Positions 1-7,971 of a stretch of DNA of 64,000 bases are shown here, in pieces; the stretch's first letter is position 1; every line of letters begins with the position of its first letter. Location: contig NZ_CP010978.1 of the NCBI RefSeq assembly GCF_000271665.2, forward strand, positions 652,501 to 716,500. The letters are read 5' to 3'. Source of the stretch: Pelosinus fermentans JBW45. Its GTDB lineage: Bacteria > Bacillota > Negativicutes > DSM-13327. A program made the translations under genes and the position numbers. The notes below the pieces were generated by a model, which made no database searches, was not told the DNA's origin, and saw only the letters and a program-made list of their open reading frames with translations.

Positions 1-98
1 TTCTCTTATTAGCAAAAGACCGAGGTGTGGCAGTGGAAGAATTTACTGGAATGTCTTATTCTTGCTGCGGCTTGATTAAAACGATGGGAGGAGACTGA
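1..98 (+). CDS. 3' end of an unidentified gene (partial)
   Basis: An open frame enters from the left edge (frame of base 3) and stops with TGA at 96-98. It encodes about 31 C-terminal residues containing VEEFTGMSYSCCGLIK. The next gene starts 3 bases after this stop and its ribosome binding site (GGGAGGAG) lies inside this frame, so the two are probably co-transcribed. I do not recognise the family from so short a tail. The other two forward frames are interrupted (TAG at 10-12, TAA at 77-79), which favours this frame. Confidence 0.5.
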   Translation, partial: LLLAKDRGVAVEEFTGMSYSCCGLIKTMGGD

Positions 99-101
99 CT
101 A

Positions 102-929
102 ATGTTATTTGCCAGTGATCTTGATCAAACACTCATCTACTCTACCCGGTCCTTTCGCTTATTGCCTGATCATCAATCACCGGCAATGAGTGTAGTTGAA
201 ACGTATAATGGTCGGGATATCTCCTATATGACTGATGATGCAATCAAACATCTTTTGCAGCTGGCTTCTCAAGCCTCCTTTGTTCCCGTGACCACACGTA
301 CGATAGAACAATTCCGGCGCATTTCTTTATTTCGCGATGCAATTCTTCCTGTCTATGGAGTGGTAAGTAATGGGGGAAATGTACTTGTAAATGGTGTAAT
401 AGACCAAGAGTGGAATCATAAAGTAAAAAGCAATGTGTCGCAAATGTGTTTGTGTACCCAAGACATACTGTCGCAGTTTGGTGAGATTAGCCATGCTTCA
501 TGGGCCGGATCTTTAAAATTGGCAGATGATTGTTTTCATTATTGTATCGTTGAGCGAGAGAACATACCAACGGAGGAGCTTGCCAGTTTTTCTTTATGGG
601 CAAAATCTCAAAATTGGAAAATATCATTACAGGGCAGAAAATTATATCTGGTACCGGCGGTAGTAAACAAGTGGGATGCTGTATTATATATACAAGATTT
701 ATTAGAAGAAAAGACGGTTATTGCTGCGGGCGATTCTCTATTAGATCTGTGTATGCTAGAGCAGGCTGACTACGCAATCGCGCCGAGACATGGGGAAGTC
801 TGGGAAAGCTATTCTAGGGGAACGCTGCCCATTTCATCCGTTCAGTTTACAAATCAGGCTGGTATTTTGGCGGCAGGGGAAATTTTAGATTATGTTAGTC
901 AGTTTACTGCTTATAAAATGCAGGCCTAA
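102..929 (+). CDS. HAD-superfamily hydrolase (Cof/sucrose-phosphatase-like)
   Basis: Predicted cytoplasmic phosphatase of 275 residues. Motif I is at the very N-terminus (FASDLDQTL, nucleophile Asp in DLDQT), motif II is the threonine segment VTTRT near residue 62, the motif III lysine is in VVNKWDAV near residue 190, and motif IV is AAGDSLLDL near residue 210, so all four catalytic motifs are present. ATG follows GGGAGGAG at a good distance. The substrate cannot be told from sequence. Short HAD proteins of this type occur in some tellurite-resistance (Ter) type clusters, but no TerD gene is visible here, so that link is only a possibility. Confidence 0.8.
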   Translation: MLFASDLDQTLIYSTRSFRLLPDHQSPAMSVVETYNGRDISYMTDDAIKHLLQLASQASFVPVTTRTIEQFRRISLFRDAILPVYGVVSNGGNVLVNGVIDQEWNHKVKSNVSQMCLCTQDILSQFGEISHASWAGSLKLADDCFHYCIVERENIPTEELASFSLWAKSQNWKISLQGRKLYLVPAVVNKWDAVLYIQDLLEEKTVIAAGDSLLDLCMLEQADYAIAPRHGEVWESYSRGTLPISSVQFTNQAGILAAGEILDYVSQFTAYKMQA

Positions 930-1031
930 AGATAGAAGCATAACCATGTCTGCGCTAGGGATAGTACCTTCTATGCCATATGACTCATGAAATTATAGTG
1001 ATGCTTCATCATATATAAAAGGGGTGAGGTA

Positions 1032-1265
1032 GTGGGAGGGAAAGAAATTCGTTTATGGCGATATTGGCCTTTCTGGGGATTGCATTTCGGTGCTCACCTG
1101 GTAATCGGCATAGTGGCAATGGTAGCTGGTCTGGTTGTAGTGGCTAAAGGCCAAATTTTAAATGGTCTAGCACTATGTGGGGCAGCATTGTTTGCAGTAC
1201 TAAATGGATGGGCAGGATGCAAGCAGCTGTGGAAAAGCAAAAAGCGTAGAATCAATGCTACCTAA
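1032..1265 (+). CDS. Small membrane protein, function unknown
   Basis: A 77-residue protein starting with GTG after GGGGTGAGG. An aromatic N-terminus (LWRYWPFWGLHF) is followed by two hydrophobic segments, about residues 18-38 and 44-62, and a basic tail (KSKKRR), so it is probably a two-pass membrane protein with its C-terminus inside. I do not recognise a family. A strong intrinsic terminator follows 3 bases after the stop, so it is a separate unit or the last gene of the HAD unit; the 102-base gap upstream could hold a promoter. Confidence 0.6.
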   Translation: MGGKEIRLWRYWPFWGLHFGAHLVIGIVAMVAGLVVVAKGQILNGLALCGAALFAVLNGWAGCKQLWKSKKRRINAT

Positions 1266-1268
1266 GAT

Positions 1269-1304
1269 AAAACAAGCGGCAGATGTCGCTTGTTTTATTT
1301 TTTG
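1269..1304 (+). terminator. Intrinsic terminator
   Basis: A perfect 10-bp stem, AAAACAAGCG (1269-1278) pairing with CGCTTGTTTT (1287-1296), with an 8-base loop and then an ATTTTTTT tract. It closes the small membrane protein gene. Confidence 0.9.
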
Positions 1305-1330
1305 TACCCATAAAAGATATAAGAATTTAT

Positions 1331-1448
1331 GAACCACAAAGGCACAATGCCGCTGATACGGCACACAAAGGAAACACAAAAGTATAAACCCTTTGTGTCC
1401 TTTGCGTCTTTGTGGTTACGTCATAATCTTCGTATCTTCGCGGTTCAA
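1331..1448. repeat. Dispersed palindromic repeat, type A copy 1
   Basis: GAACCACAAAGGC at the left pairs with GTCTTTGTGGTT at the right (to 1418). An inner palindrome, AATGCCGCTGATACGGC, sits in the left half. A tail to 1448 ends in CTTCGCGGTTCAAAA, which resembles the right arm of type C. The same arrangement recurs at 9605, 20985, 29332 and 53507. An apparent ATG at 1329 lies at the edge of this repeat and is not a gene start. Confidence 0.85.
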
Positions 1449-1592
1449 AATCTTTTATGTTTAAACAATGTTTATAGTTATGTAAACATTACCAAGGATG
1501 GAAAACAGGAATTATCAATAAAAGAGCGAATATATATAACCGTATCCAAAAAGAAAAATATATTATGTAAACTAGAAAGAGAGGTAATTGTA

Positions 1593-2276
1593 TTGAGAAA
1601 CCATAAATTATGCAGCATGGCAACCCTGGGATTCATGACAGTTTCCTTGATTACGACATCCTTTGGCAGCATTTTTGCTACCCCTGCTTTTGCAGCTGAA
1701 CCGGAAACTGCTGCTGTGATTAAGGAAGAGAAGAGTAAGAATAATAAAGACTTGTTGGGAGGGCTTTTAGCCGTTGGCGTAATTGCATTAATTGCGGGAA
1801 ATCATGGCGGAAGTCATGATAGTGACTCAGCCAGCAAGAATAGCAATACGACGTCTGGAAATACTTCCACTACTACTTCTTCCAGTCAGAATGTGACAGC
1901 AGATCAAAAGCTGGCTGTTGAGTTACTAAATGCTGACCGAGCTAAGAATGGCTTGAGTGCTTTAAAAACGAATTCGCAGCTAACAAGTCTTGCTGGAGAT
2001 TATGCCCAAGATATGATTGATCGTAATTTCTTCGCCCATAATAATCCTGAAGGTCAGACCCCTTTTGATAGAATGAAGAATGCTGGTATCAGCTACACCT
2101 ATGCAGGCGAAAACCTAGCCATCAATAATAATGTGACTGCTGCGGAAACTGCCTTTATGAACAGCTCTGGACACAGGGCAAATATTCTTAATAAGAATTA
2201 CACAGATGTTGGCGTTGGTGTTCGTTATAATAGCAACGGATCAGCTTATGTGGTACAAGAGTTTATTGGTAAATAA
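1593..2276 (+). CDS. Secreted CAP-domain (SCP/PR-1, YkwD-like) protein
   Basis: Exported protein of about 227 residues. I start it at TTG 1593 because GAGAGG lies 7 bases upstream and the following residues form a signal peptide (basic LRNHK, hydrophobic core, cleavage after TPAFA). The in-frame ATG at 1329 is inside a dispersed repeat. After a second hydrophobic stretch (LLGGLLAVGVIALIAG) and a Ser/Thr/Asn-rich linker comes a CAP domain from about residue 107, with the family marks FFAHNNPEG, AGENLA and SGHRANIL carrying the conserved His/Glu residues. CAP proteins of this type are found on bacterial surfaces and spores; the exact role is unknown. A terminator follows. Confidence 0.85.
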   Translation: MRNHKLCSMATLGFMTVSLITTSFGSIFATPAFAAEPETAAVIKEEKSKNNKDLLGGLLAVGVIALIAGNHGGSHDSDSASKNSNTTSGNTSTTTSSSQNVTADQKLAVELLNADRAKNGLSALKTNSQLTSLAGDYAQDMIDRNFFAHNNPEGQTPFDRMKNAGISYTYAGENLAINNNVTAAETAFMNSSGHRANILNKNYTDVGVGVRYNSNGSAYVVQEFIGK

Positions 2277-2281
2277 ATAAA

Positions 2282-2322
2282 AAAAGGGTCCTACGGCTTA
2301 GTTGCTGTAGGGTCCCTTTTTT
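2282..2322 (+). terminator. Intrinsic terminator after the CAP gene
   Basis: AAAGGGTCCTAC pairs with GTAGGGTCCCTTT, with one bulged base, around a loop of about 12 bases, and is followed by TTTTTT. It starts 6 bases after the CAP stop codon. Confidence 0.85.
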
Positions 2323-2366
2323 AATTGGTACATATACTAGGATGTATAAGTTTTAGAAGGCATATT

Positions 2367-2418
2367 GAACACAGAGGATAGCTATTTTTTCTCTGTGTTC
2401 TCTGCGCCTCTGTGGTTC
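2367..2418. repeat. Dispersed palindromic repeat, type B copy 1 (short)
   Basis: GAACACAGAGGATAGC, then CTCTGTGTTCTCTGCGCCTCTGTGGTTC. It is shorter than the other type B copies because most of the left arm is missing. It lies between the CAP gene and the convergent zinc-ribbon gene. Confidence 0.75.
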
Positions 2419-2462
2419 GATAAGTGTTTTGTCTTTTTAAAAAATTTCCTGGGATTGAAAAC

Positions 2463-2777
2463 TTAGATCGAAACGCCGCATTTTGGGCACATGCCGCGAT
2501 GCCTATGATAATCAAATTCATGACCACAGCAAGGACATAACTTATAAAGTCGATATTGGCATACTCGATACAGTTTGTAATATGTTTTATAGGTTTTAAC
2601 ACATTCTTTTTCCATTTTACATTTCATTTTGTCCATATCAGAGCACATCGTAGAATAGCAATCATGGTCAGGCTTTTCTTTCATACAAGGCATTTCACAG
2701 TCATCATAATCGTCATTGTCATCCATTTTGCAATGATTTGGTTTGGGTTTATGACAATCATATTTAGGATAATTCAT
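2463..2777 (-). CDS. Cys/Asp/Met-rich protein with C-terminal zinc ribbon
   Basis: A 104-residue cytoplasmic-type protein with no signal peptide. The N-terminal half is unusually rich in Cys, Asp, Met, Lys and Tyr (CKMDDNDDYDDCEMPCM, then CSDMDKMKCKMEKEC). The C-terminus is a clear zinc ribbon with two CxxC-type knuckles (CPCCGHEF and CPKCG). AGGAGG sits 9 bases before its ATG. It is transcribed away from the two SPOCS genes, and like the first of them it is Asp/Cys-rich, so a metal-binding role in the spore is possible but not shown. I know no named family for the whole protein. Confidence 0.75.
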   Translation of the reverse strand: MNYPKYDCHKPKPNHCKMDDNDDYDDCEMPCMKEKPDHDCYSTMCSDMDKMKCKMEKECVKTYKTYYKLYRVCQYRLYKLCPCCGHEFDYHRHRGMCPKCGVSI

Positions 2778-2949
2778 TGAACTAGATCCTCCTTTTGTTT
2801 AAAAATCTGATATTGGGTTGCTATATTCTATGCGCATCAAGGTAAAAGTGTTATGTTGCAATTTCAAAATAGTTTTAAAAACTCTTTTTTGCACATAAAA
2901 TATCTTACTGGCATATATATAAATAGAACATAAAAGGGGGGGGATATGT

Positions 2950-3657
2950 GTGGATGAAAAAGATACACGTCTAGGTTATAATCAATGTACATTAGGTACC
3001 GAAACGGGACCGCAAACTATCATCGTTCGCCAGGTAATCGGCGCGGCTGAAGAGCAAAAGGTATTGGATATTCATGTAGTTGTACCAGATAGAAAACCAG
3101 CTATTGAGCAAATTGTAGATGTTTTTGTCAAAGATGTATGTATCGATTGTGTTGATGTTATTCATAATAAAGTAATTGTACGCGGGGAATTTGAAATTAA
3201 AGCGATCTATGTTGCATATTTGCCTGACCAACCAGTGCATGCTGTTGAAATTAGGCATTTTAAATGGACTCAGGATATTGAAATCCCTGGCGCACGTAGG
3301 GGTATGGATGCAGATGCAAATGTTATTGTAGAATTTGTCGATTATGATGTAGATTGTCACAGTCGTGCCTACAAGTACAAATATGGTGATTATGATAATT
3401 GCAATGATGGTAATTGCAACGATCACCACCATCACCATGACGATTGTGATGATGATTGTGACGATGATTGTGATGATCATTGTGATGATCATCATGATGA
3501 TGATTGTGATGACCACCACCATCACCATCATCACAGATGGACTCGAGATTTTGATGTATCTGTAGTGCTTAAAATTGTTGCCAAAGTTATGGCTGATCGC
3601 CAAGTGCAAATCGGCGGCAATGCAACGATGCCTATGCCTACTCAACCTAAAGGATGA
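2950..3657 (+). CDS. SPOCS/DUF3794 domain protein with Asp/His/Cys-rich insert
   Basis: A 235-residue protein starting with GTG after an eight-G tract. Residues 20-135 are a SPOCS (DUF3794) domain, as in SipL and other spore-coat morphogenesis proteins, recognisable by VxVPDxKPxIEQIxDVxVKDV and the later VRGEFEIKAIYVA. From about residue 138 to 197 there is a low-complexity run of Asp, His, Cys, Asn and Lys/Tyr ending in seven consecutive His, after which SPOCS-like sequence resumes (WTRDFDVSVVLKIVAKV). The insert therefore splits the end of the domain. It looks like a metal-binding segment. The next gene is a paralogue, so this pair arose by tandem duplication. Confidence 0.8.
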   Translation: MDEKDTRLGYNQCTLGTETGPQTIIVRQVIGAAEEQKVLDIHVVVPDRKPAIEQIVDVFVKDVCIDCVDVIHNKVIVRGEFEIKAIYVAYLPDQPVHAVEIRHFKWTQDIEIPGARRGMDADANVIVEFVDYDVDCHSRAYKYKYGDYDNCNDGNCNDHHHHHDDCDDDCDDDCDDHCDDHHDDDCDDHHHHHHHRWTRDFDVSVVLKIVAKVMADRQVQIGGNATMPMPTQPKG

Positions 3658-3696
3658 TTCCTACGCTACTAATTTGCTAAAAAGGGGGGGAGTTTA

Positions 3697-4680
3697 ATGA
3701 GTGATGAAGTAAAGCATGATTCTGATGTAGATGGCAAAAGAGCAATTGATGATATGATGTGCGGATGCCCAGAGCCAGGACCGGAAACTATTTCAGTGGA
3801 ACAGGTTCTAGGTGCAGAGATGAAACAAAAGGTTGTAGAATTTGATATGACAGTCCCTGACCCAAAACCGGATATAGAACAAATCATAGATGTGTATGTC
3901 AAGGATGTAGATATAGATAGTGTAGACGTTATTCGAAACAAAGTTATTATACGTGGTGACCTGGAAGTTAAAGTTATGTATGTAGCGGATTTACCAAATC
4001 AGCCAGTTCACGCGTTTGAAAGAAGGCATGTACGCTTTACCCGGGATATTGAAATTGAGGGTGCAGAACCTGGTATGGATGCTACTGCAGATGTTGTTGT
4101 TGAGTATGTGGATTATGATTTTCATCGACATCATAATAGACGCCAAGTGCATATCACCATTGTTCTAAAATTTTGGGCACGGGTTATAGCCATGACCGAA
4201 ATGGACGTATATGGGTTAACACCAATCACTGAATATGGTCAAATCGAATACAATAGCGCTAATTCTCAAAGCGGCAGTTATGCTTCTGGTAATATGGGTG
4301 ATGACGATTATACTGTTTCTGCATCTCAGACTGGTGGTGGGGACATTGACGCTGTTGGCTATGATAACGCCTTTATAGGATCAGGAAATGGTGAATATGA
4401 AAATACGTATGTAACAGGTCCCGGAATCCCTCAGACTGCTGGAACTAAGATGGGGATTAGTGGTACAGCTACGATCACGGGTAGTTCTGTTAATATCCGG
4501 ACAGGTCCAGGGACCAATTTCCCTGTAGTAACGAAGGTCAATAAGGGTGAACGAGTTACGATTAAAGAACAGGCCTTTGGCTGGTACAAAGTAGTTCTTT
4601 CTGGCGGTACTACTGGATGGGTTGCTAGCTGGCTAGCGGATACTGGAAATGGTACTGTACCGACAGCCCCCAAAGGGTAA
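3697..4680 (+). CDS. SPOCS/DUF3794 protein with C-terminal SH3b domain
   Basis: A 327-residue paralogue of the upstream gene. SPOCS domain at about residues 28-165 (TVPDPKPDIEQIIDVYVKDV, IRGDLEVKVMYVADLPNQP), without the Asp/His insert; where that insert would be there is only FHRHHNRRQ. A Gly/Ser/Asn-rich linker (about 175-255) leads to a bacterial SH3 domain at about 258-316 (VNIRTGPGTNFPVV, GWYKV, GTTGWVASWLA), a module that usually binds cell wall or protein. ATG with GGGGGGAG upstream. A role in the spore envelope is inferred from the family. A terminator follows. Confidence 0.85.
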   Translation: MSDEVKHDSDVDGKRAIDDMMCGCPEPGPETISVEQVLGAEMKQKVVEFDMTVPDPKPDIEQIIDVYVKDVDIDSVDVIRNKVIIRGDLEVKVMYVADLPNQPVHAFERRHVRFTRDIEIEGAEPGMDATADVVVEYVDYDFHRHHNRRQVHITIVLKFWARVIAMTEMDVYGLTPITEYGQIEYNSANSQSGSYASGNMGDDDYTVSASQTGGGDIDAVGYDNAFIGSGNGEYENTYVTGPGIPQTAGTKMGISGTATITGSSVNIRTGPGTNFPVVTKVNKGERVTIKEQAFGWYKVVLSGGTTGWVASWLADTGNGTVPTAPKG

Positions 4681-4695
4681 TGAGTGTATTAAAAT

Positions 4696-4742
4696 ACCGC
4701 ACAATCTGCTTGCGATCAAGTAGATTGTGCGGTGTTTGTTTC
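4696..4742 (+). terminator. Intrinsic terminator after the SPOCS pair
   Basis: ACCGCACAATCT (4696-4707) pairs perfectly with AGATTGTGCGGT (4722-4733), followed by GTTTGTTTC. Confidence 0.85.
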
Positions 4743-4778
4743 TAAATAGAGAAAACTATAATTTTTCAAGGAGAACGT

Positions 4779-4869
4779 TAACCGCAGAGGGCACAGAGTT
4801 CGCAGAGAGCACAGAGATTTTTAACCTTATCTATCTTTTTCTCAGCGTTCTCTGCGCCTCTGCGGTTCG
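4779..4869. repeat. Dispersed palindromic repeat, type B copy 2
   Basis: Left arm AACCGCAGAGGGCACAGAG, right arm CTCTGCGCCTCTGCGGTTCG, with the internal sequence TTTTTAACCTTATCTATC shared with the copy at 14789. Together with the terminator at 4696 it fills most of the 325-base gap 4681-5005; the rest (4870-5005) is AT-rich with no other structure that I see apart from the next gene's binding site. Confidence 0.85.
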
Positions 4870-5005
4870 GTTTACTTTCTATGTTTTAAAGGATGCGGAG
4901 CGTTTTTTCTTATGAAATAATTTTTAGGGTAGGAGCATATAGTGTATCATGTGCTTTTTAAAACGGATTGATTTGTCATATTTTAAAAAATGAGGGGGGA
5001 AAAGA

Positions 5006-5797
5006 GTGCTTACTGCTGTTGAATATCTTGGCTCAGTGGGAGTGGGAGTAACCGTACCCCGCGTGTTTCGTGCTGATGATGGCAATATTTATGTCGTTAA
5101 ATTACAAAATAATCCCATGGGTACGAAAGTGTTGGTCAATGAATATATAGCCTGCTGGTTTGGGGAACGTATGGAGCTGTGTTTCCCTCCAAGTGATTTG
5201 ATTCAGATTGAGGAACAGGTTTTACAAAGACATAAATCACTGAGAGGCGCTGGCATACGTGCTAAAACTCATTTTGCAAGTCGATACATACCGAGTAATA
5301 AATATGTTGTTAGAACGAATTTATCTAAGGCAAGCAATAAGAGCGCGATGGCAGGAGTGATGTTGTTTGATCATATGTTTCATAATATTGATCGAACAAA
5401 GAACCGTAAAAACCTGTTGGTACGTTTACAAGATTCTGCTTATGTGCTATATGCTATCGACAATTCCCATTTGTTTGTACGTGGACGATGGAATAACAAA
5501 ACGTTAGAAAAGTTGGCAGAAAAAATTGTTGTAAATCGGCGTAGAGCATATGGCTGGCTGTTGACTTATTTCTTTACTTCTGGGGATTTTAGCCCTTATG
5601 CAGCTAGAGTTAGGGAGATTAAAAAAGAAGATTTAGTCCAGCTAGTAGACTCGATCCCCCAGGAATGGCTGCCTAAAATTGAGGAACGAGATGCACTCCT
5701 CAATTATATGCTCCGGAGATGTCAGATGGTGGATCAGATTGTTTTACGCTTATGCCAGTCAATTCCGGATGTAAACAGGCGTACCCACTTTTACTAA
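5006..5797 (+). CDS. HipA-like kinase family protein
   Basis: A 263-residue protein that I place with the HipA-like kinases found in spore-forming Firmicutes. Visible kinase-like features are a nucleotide/lysine segment near the N-terminus (YVVKLQNNPMG), a catalytic-loop-like stretch HNIDRTKNRKNLLV (Asp and Asn as in HipA) near residue 130, and YAIDNSHLF near residue 150 in the place of a metal-binding Asp. It lacks the N-terminal HipA subdomain and has no HipB-like partner beside it, so it need not be a toxin. GTG start with GAGGGGGG upstream. Its last 39 bases overlap the convergent L,D-transpeptidase gene. Confidence 0.7.
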   Translation: MLTAVEYLGSVGVGVTVPRVFRADDGNIYVVKLQNNPMGTKVLVNEYIACWFGERMELCFPPSDLIQIEEQVLQRHKSLRGAGIRAKTHFASRYIPSNKYVVRTNLSKASNKSAMAGVMLFDHMFHNIDRTKNRKNLLVRLQDSAYVLYAIDNSHLFVRGRWNNKTLEKLAEKIVVNRRRAYGWLLTYFFTSGDFSPYAARVREIKKEDLVQLVDSIPQEWLPKIEERDALLNYMLRRCQMVDQIVLRLCQSIPDVNRRTHFY

Positions 5798-6394
5798 AGG
5801 ATAGATTTGTTCTACGTTTTGATTATGCATGCGAATACAGCCATTTGAAACCATGGTGCCAATCAGCCAGGGGCGATTTGTGCCATGAATTCCATAAGAA
5901 TCATAATTGAGACCTAACCAGCGAGTTCCTAAGACACCTCCAGGATTCATGACTTTGAGTGCAATTGCATAATTTCCCAGTGGCGTGGGAGTTGTTAGTT
6001 TACCAATACCTACCGGATATTGATGCATTGGTGTATTGCCATTAAATAGTGTTAGTTGACGTGATGAGGTTGTAATTAGAATATTAGCTCTTGGCAAAGA
6101 GAAATCCGCTCGTTTAGCGGCTGGTGATAAGGTGGTAATGGTAGTGGTAGTTGCCTGATGCAAACGGCAATAGGTAAGAGGATCTACGATGCCAGTTGCG
6201 GGTAAGTTTTCTTTTTCTTGAAATAAGGTGATTCCACGAATGGTCTGGGTATCATATTTCTGGTGAATCGGTCCCTGGTATAGATTCTTATGGAGCAACA
6301 ATTGTTGTATTTCCCCAATGAGGGGATGTTCACTTTCTTCTTCAAAGGCAATGGATGCTAACCTGTGAGATAAATAGAGTGTACGAACATTCAT
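5759..6394 (-). CDS. L,D-transpeptidase with N-terminal peptidoglycan-binding-like domain
   Basis: About 211 residues. The C-terminal YkuD domain carries the catalytic signature HGTNRPWLIGTMVSNGCIRM (His, Ser and Cys), the cysteine attacking the peptidoglycan tetrapeptide to form 3-3 cross-links. The N-terminal part (about 15-75) with LFQEKENLPATGIVDPLT resembles a PG_binding_1 repeat. I start at ATG 6394 because AGGAGGTG lies 6 bases before it; the longer TTG frame to 6412 contains that binding site. No signal peptide is evident, as in some spore or cortex L,D-transpeptidases. Tail-to-tail overlap with the HipA-like gene. Confidence 0.85.
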   Translation of the reverse strand: MNVRTLYLSHRLASIAFEEESEHPLIGEIQQLLLHKNLYQGPIHQKYDTQTIRGITLFQEKENLPATGIVDPLTYCRLHQATTTTITTLSPAAKRADFSLPRANILITTSSRQLTLFNGNTPMHQYPVGIGKLTTPTPLGNYAIALKVMNPGGVLGTRWLGLNYDSYGIHGTNRPWLIGTMVSNGCIRMHNQNVEQIYPLVKVGTPVYIRN

Positions 6395-6624
6395 AACATA
6401 CACCTCCTGCAAGATCTTTAGTTATTATATGTAAGTAGAGTTTGGCTGGTGCCATGCATCTTAAAGCAAGAACTTGCAGGAGTAATGAGGAGTACATGCA
6501 AAATAGAGAAATTGGGTAAAATAATTGTATAAAATATTACTGGTATTTGCAGGCAAACACCGCTATAATATCGAATATAATAATAAATTTGATCTTTTGA
6601 TGAATTATGGAGGTGTATTGCCAT

Positions 6625-7095
6625 ATGGAAGATATAAAGGTAGAAGATGAATTGCAGTTGGTCACATTTAAGCTGGCCAGTGAGGAATACGGGCTTCCGA
6701 TTACGAAAGTTCAGGAAATTAACCGTTTATTGCCAATCACCAAATTGCCTCAGACGCCTTCGTTTATGGAGGGAATTATTAATCTTAGAGGTCGTATTAT
6801 CCCTGTTATCGATTTAAGAAAAAGGTTTCAATTGCCAATTACAGAGCATAATGATGATACACGTATTATCGTTGTAGAAATTAATGGACAAACAGTAGGT
6901 GTGACCGTTGATGCAGTGACAGAAGTCGTGCGGCTAAGTGCTGCAGATGTAGAGGATCCTCCTGCTTCCATCGCTGTAGATTCTCGTTATATTAATGGCG
7001 TAGGTAAGATTGACGATCGCTTAATTATTTTATTGGATAGTAATCAAGTTTTAACAGCGCAAGAAGAAATTGCTGTAAAGCAATTAAATGATTAG
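6625..7095 (+). CDS. cheW: CheW-like chemotaxis coupling protein
   Basis: A 156-residue single CheW domain with FKLASEEYGLPITKVQEI, MEGIINLRGRIIPVIDLRKRF and VTEVVRLSAADVEDPP. CheW couples methyl-accepting receptors to the CheA kinase. The start is ATG 6625 because GGAGGTG lies 10 bases upstream; the in-frame ATG at 6607 precedes that binding site. No other chemotaxis gene is nearby; it abuts ispE with no gap, so it probably shares a transcript with housekeeping genes. A stand-alone role (for instance in another CheA pathway) cannot be excluded. Confidence 0.9.
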   Translation: MEDIKVEDELQLVTFKLASEEYGLPITKVQEINRLLPITKLPQTPSFMEGIINLRGRIIPVIDLRKRFQLPITEHNDDTRIIVVEINGQTVGVTVDAVTEVVRLSAADVEDPPASIAVDSRYINGVGKIDDRLIILLDSNQVLTAQEEIAVKQLND

Positions 7096-7971
7096 ATGAG
7101 TATGTTAACGGTAAAGGGAAATGCAAAAATTAATTTAACGTTAGATGTTCTTTATAAGAGAGAAGATGGATTTCACCAAGTAGAAATGATTATGCAAGCC
7201 ATCGATCTTGCCGATGTGCTGCGTTTAGAAGAAAGAACAACGGGTAATATTAGTATTGCAGCTACAATTGCTCGTTTGCCCTGTGATCAGAGAAATCTGG
7301 CATATCGTGCAGCTGCTCTTATAAAAGAGACTTGCCAAGTGAAAAGCGGTGTACATATTTTTATTGATAAAAAAATTCCAGTGGCTGCTGGCTTGGCGGG
7401 CGGTAGTACGGATGCTGCTAGTGTCTTATTAGGACTGAATCGTTTATGGAAGCTGGGCCTAACCACCCATGAACTGGAACGATTAGGAAGTAAGTTAGGT
7501 TCTGATGTGCCTTTTTGTATAAAAGGAGGAACCATGTTAGCTACAGGGAGGGGCGAAATTCTCCAGCCTCTTACTGATATTAAGCCTTGTTTTGTAGTAT
7601 TGGCAAAACCTTCTGTAAGTGTTTCTACTGCCTGGGTATATCGTCAGTACCAAGGTCAGAATGTGAAGGTTCATCCGGATACGGCTGAAGTAAAATCCAG
7701 TCTGGATCAAGGGGATTTAGTGGGAGTAGCCAAGGGATTGTGTAATGTCTTAGAATCTGTAACCATTCCAGTCCATCCTGAAATAAAAAAACTGAAACAA
7801 GCTATGATGCAACATGGGGCAATGGCTAGCTTAATGTCAGGCAGCGGTCCTACTGTTTTTGGTCTGGCAGAAGATCAGGCAAAGGCAGAATATATTGCAC
7901 AGAAGCTTAGAAGTCAATGTGCTGCTGACATATTTGTTACTAAAACAGTAGGAAGAAGTGAGGGAGTATAA
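7096..7971 (+). CDS. ispE: 4-diphosphocytidyl-2-C-methyl-D-erythritol kinase
   Basis: GHMP kinase of the non-mevalonate isoprenoid pathway, phosphorylating CDP-methylerythritol at the 2-hydroxyl. Motifs: KINLTLDVLYKREDGFHQVEM at the N-terminus, the ATP loop PVAAGLAGGSTDAAS near residue 95, and the C-terminal SGSGPTVFGL. Its length of 291 fits the family. The ATG directly follows the cheW stop, and the gene ends in TAATG shared with the next start, so cheW, ispE and the GntR gene are likely translated as a unit. Confidence 0.95.
   Translation: MSMLTVKGNAKINLTLDVLYKREDGFHQVEMIMQAIDLADVLRLEERTTGNISIAATIARLPCDQRNLAYRAAALIKETCQVKSGVHIFIDKKIPVAAGLAGGSTDAASVLLGLNRLWKLGLTTHELERLGSKLGSDVPFCIKGGTMLATGRGEILQPLTDIKPCFVVLAKPSVSVSTAWVYRQYQGQNVKVHPDTAEVKSSLDQGDLVGVAKGLCNVLESVTIPVHPEIKKLKQAMMQHGAMASLMSGSGPTVFGLAEDQAKAEYIAQKLRSQCAADIFVTKTVGRSEGV

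Noticed and set aside
1329-1592. 5' extension of the CAP-domain gene to ATG 1329
   Set aside because: This part runs through a type A repeat; a ribosome binding site and a signal peptide begin at TTG 1593.
2556-2780. Plus-strand open frame over the zinc-ribbon gene
   Set aside because: Shadow of the Cys-rich coding sequence; the minus-strand frame has the zinc ribbon and an AGGAGG site.
2992-3645. 217-codon open frame antisense to the first SPOCS gene
   Set aside because: Made of Ile/Met/Val runs that are the complement of the Asp/His codons; no binding site and no recognisable domain.
4727-4915. Short open frame downstream of the SH3b gene
   Set aside because: Almost wholly composed of the type B repeat; similar frames appear over other repeat copies (for example 9595-9789, 14763-15002).
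5006-5797. HipAB toxin-antitoxin system
   Set aside because: No HipB-like antitoxin gene adjoins it and the protein is much shorter than HipA; it belongs with stand-alone HipA-like kinases.
6547-6569. Promoter TTGCAG...TATAAT before cheW
   Set aside because: The spacer is only 11 bases, too short for a sigma-A promoter; the TATAAT may still be used with another -35 region.
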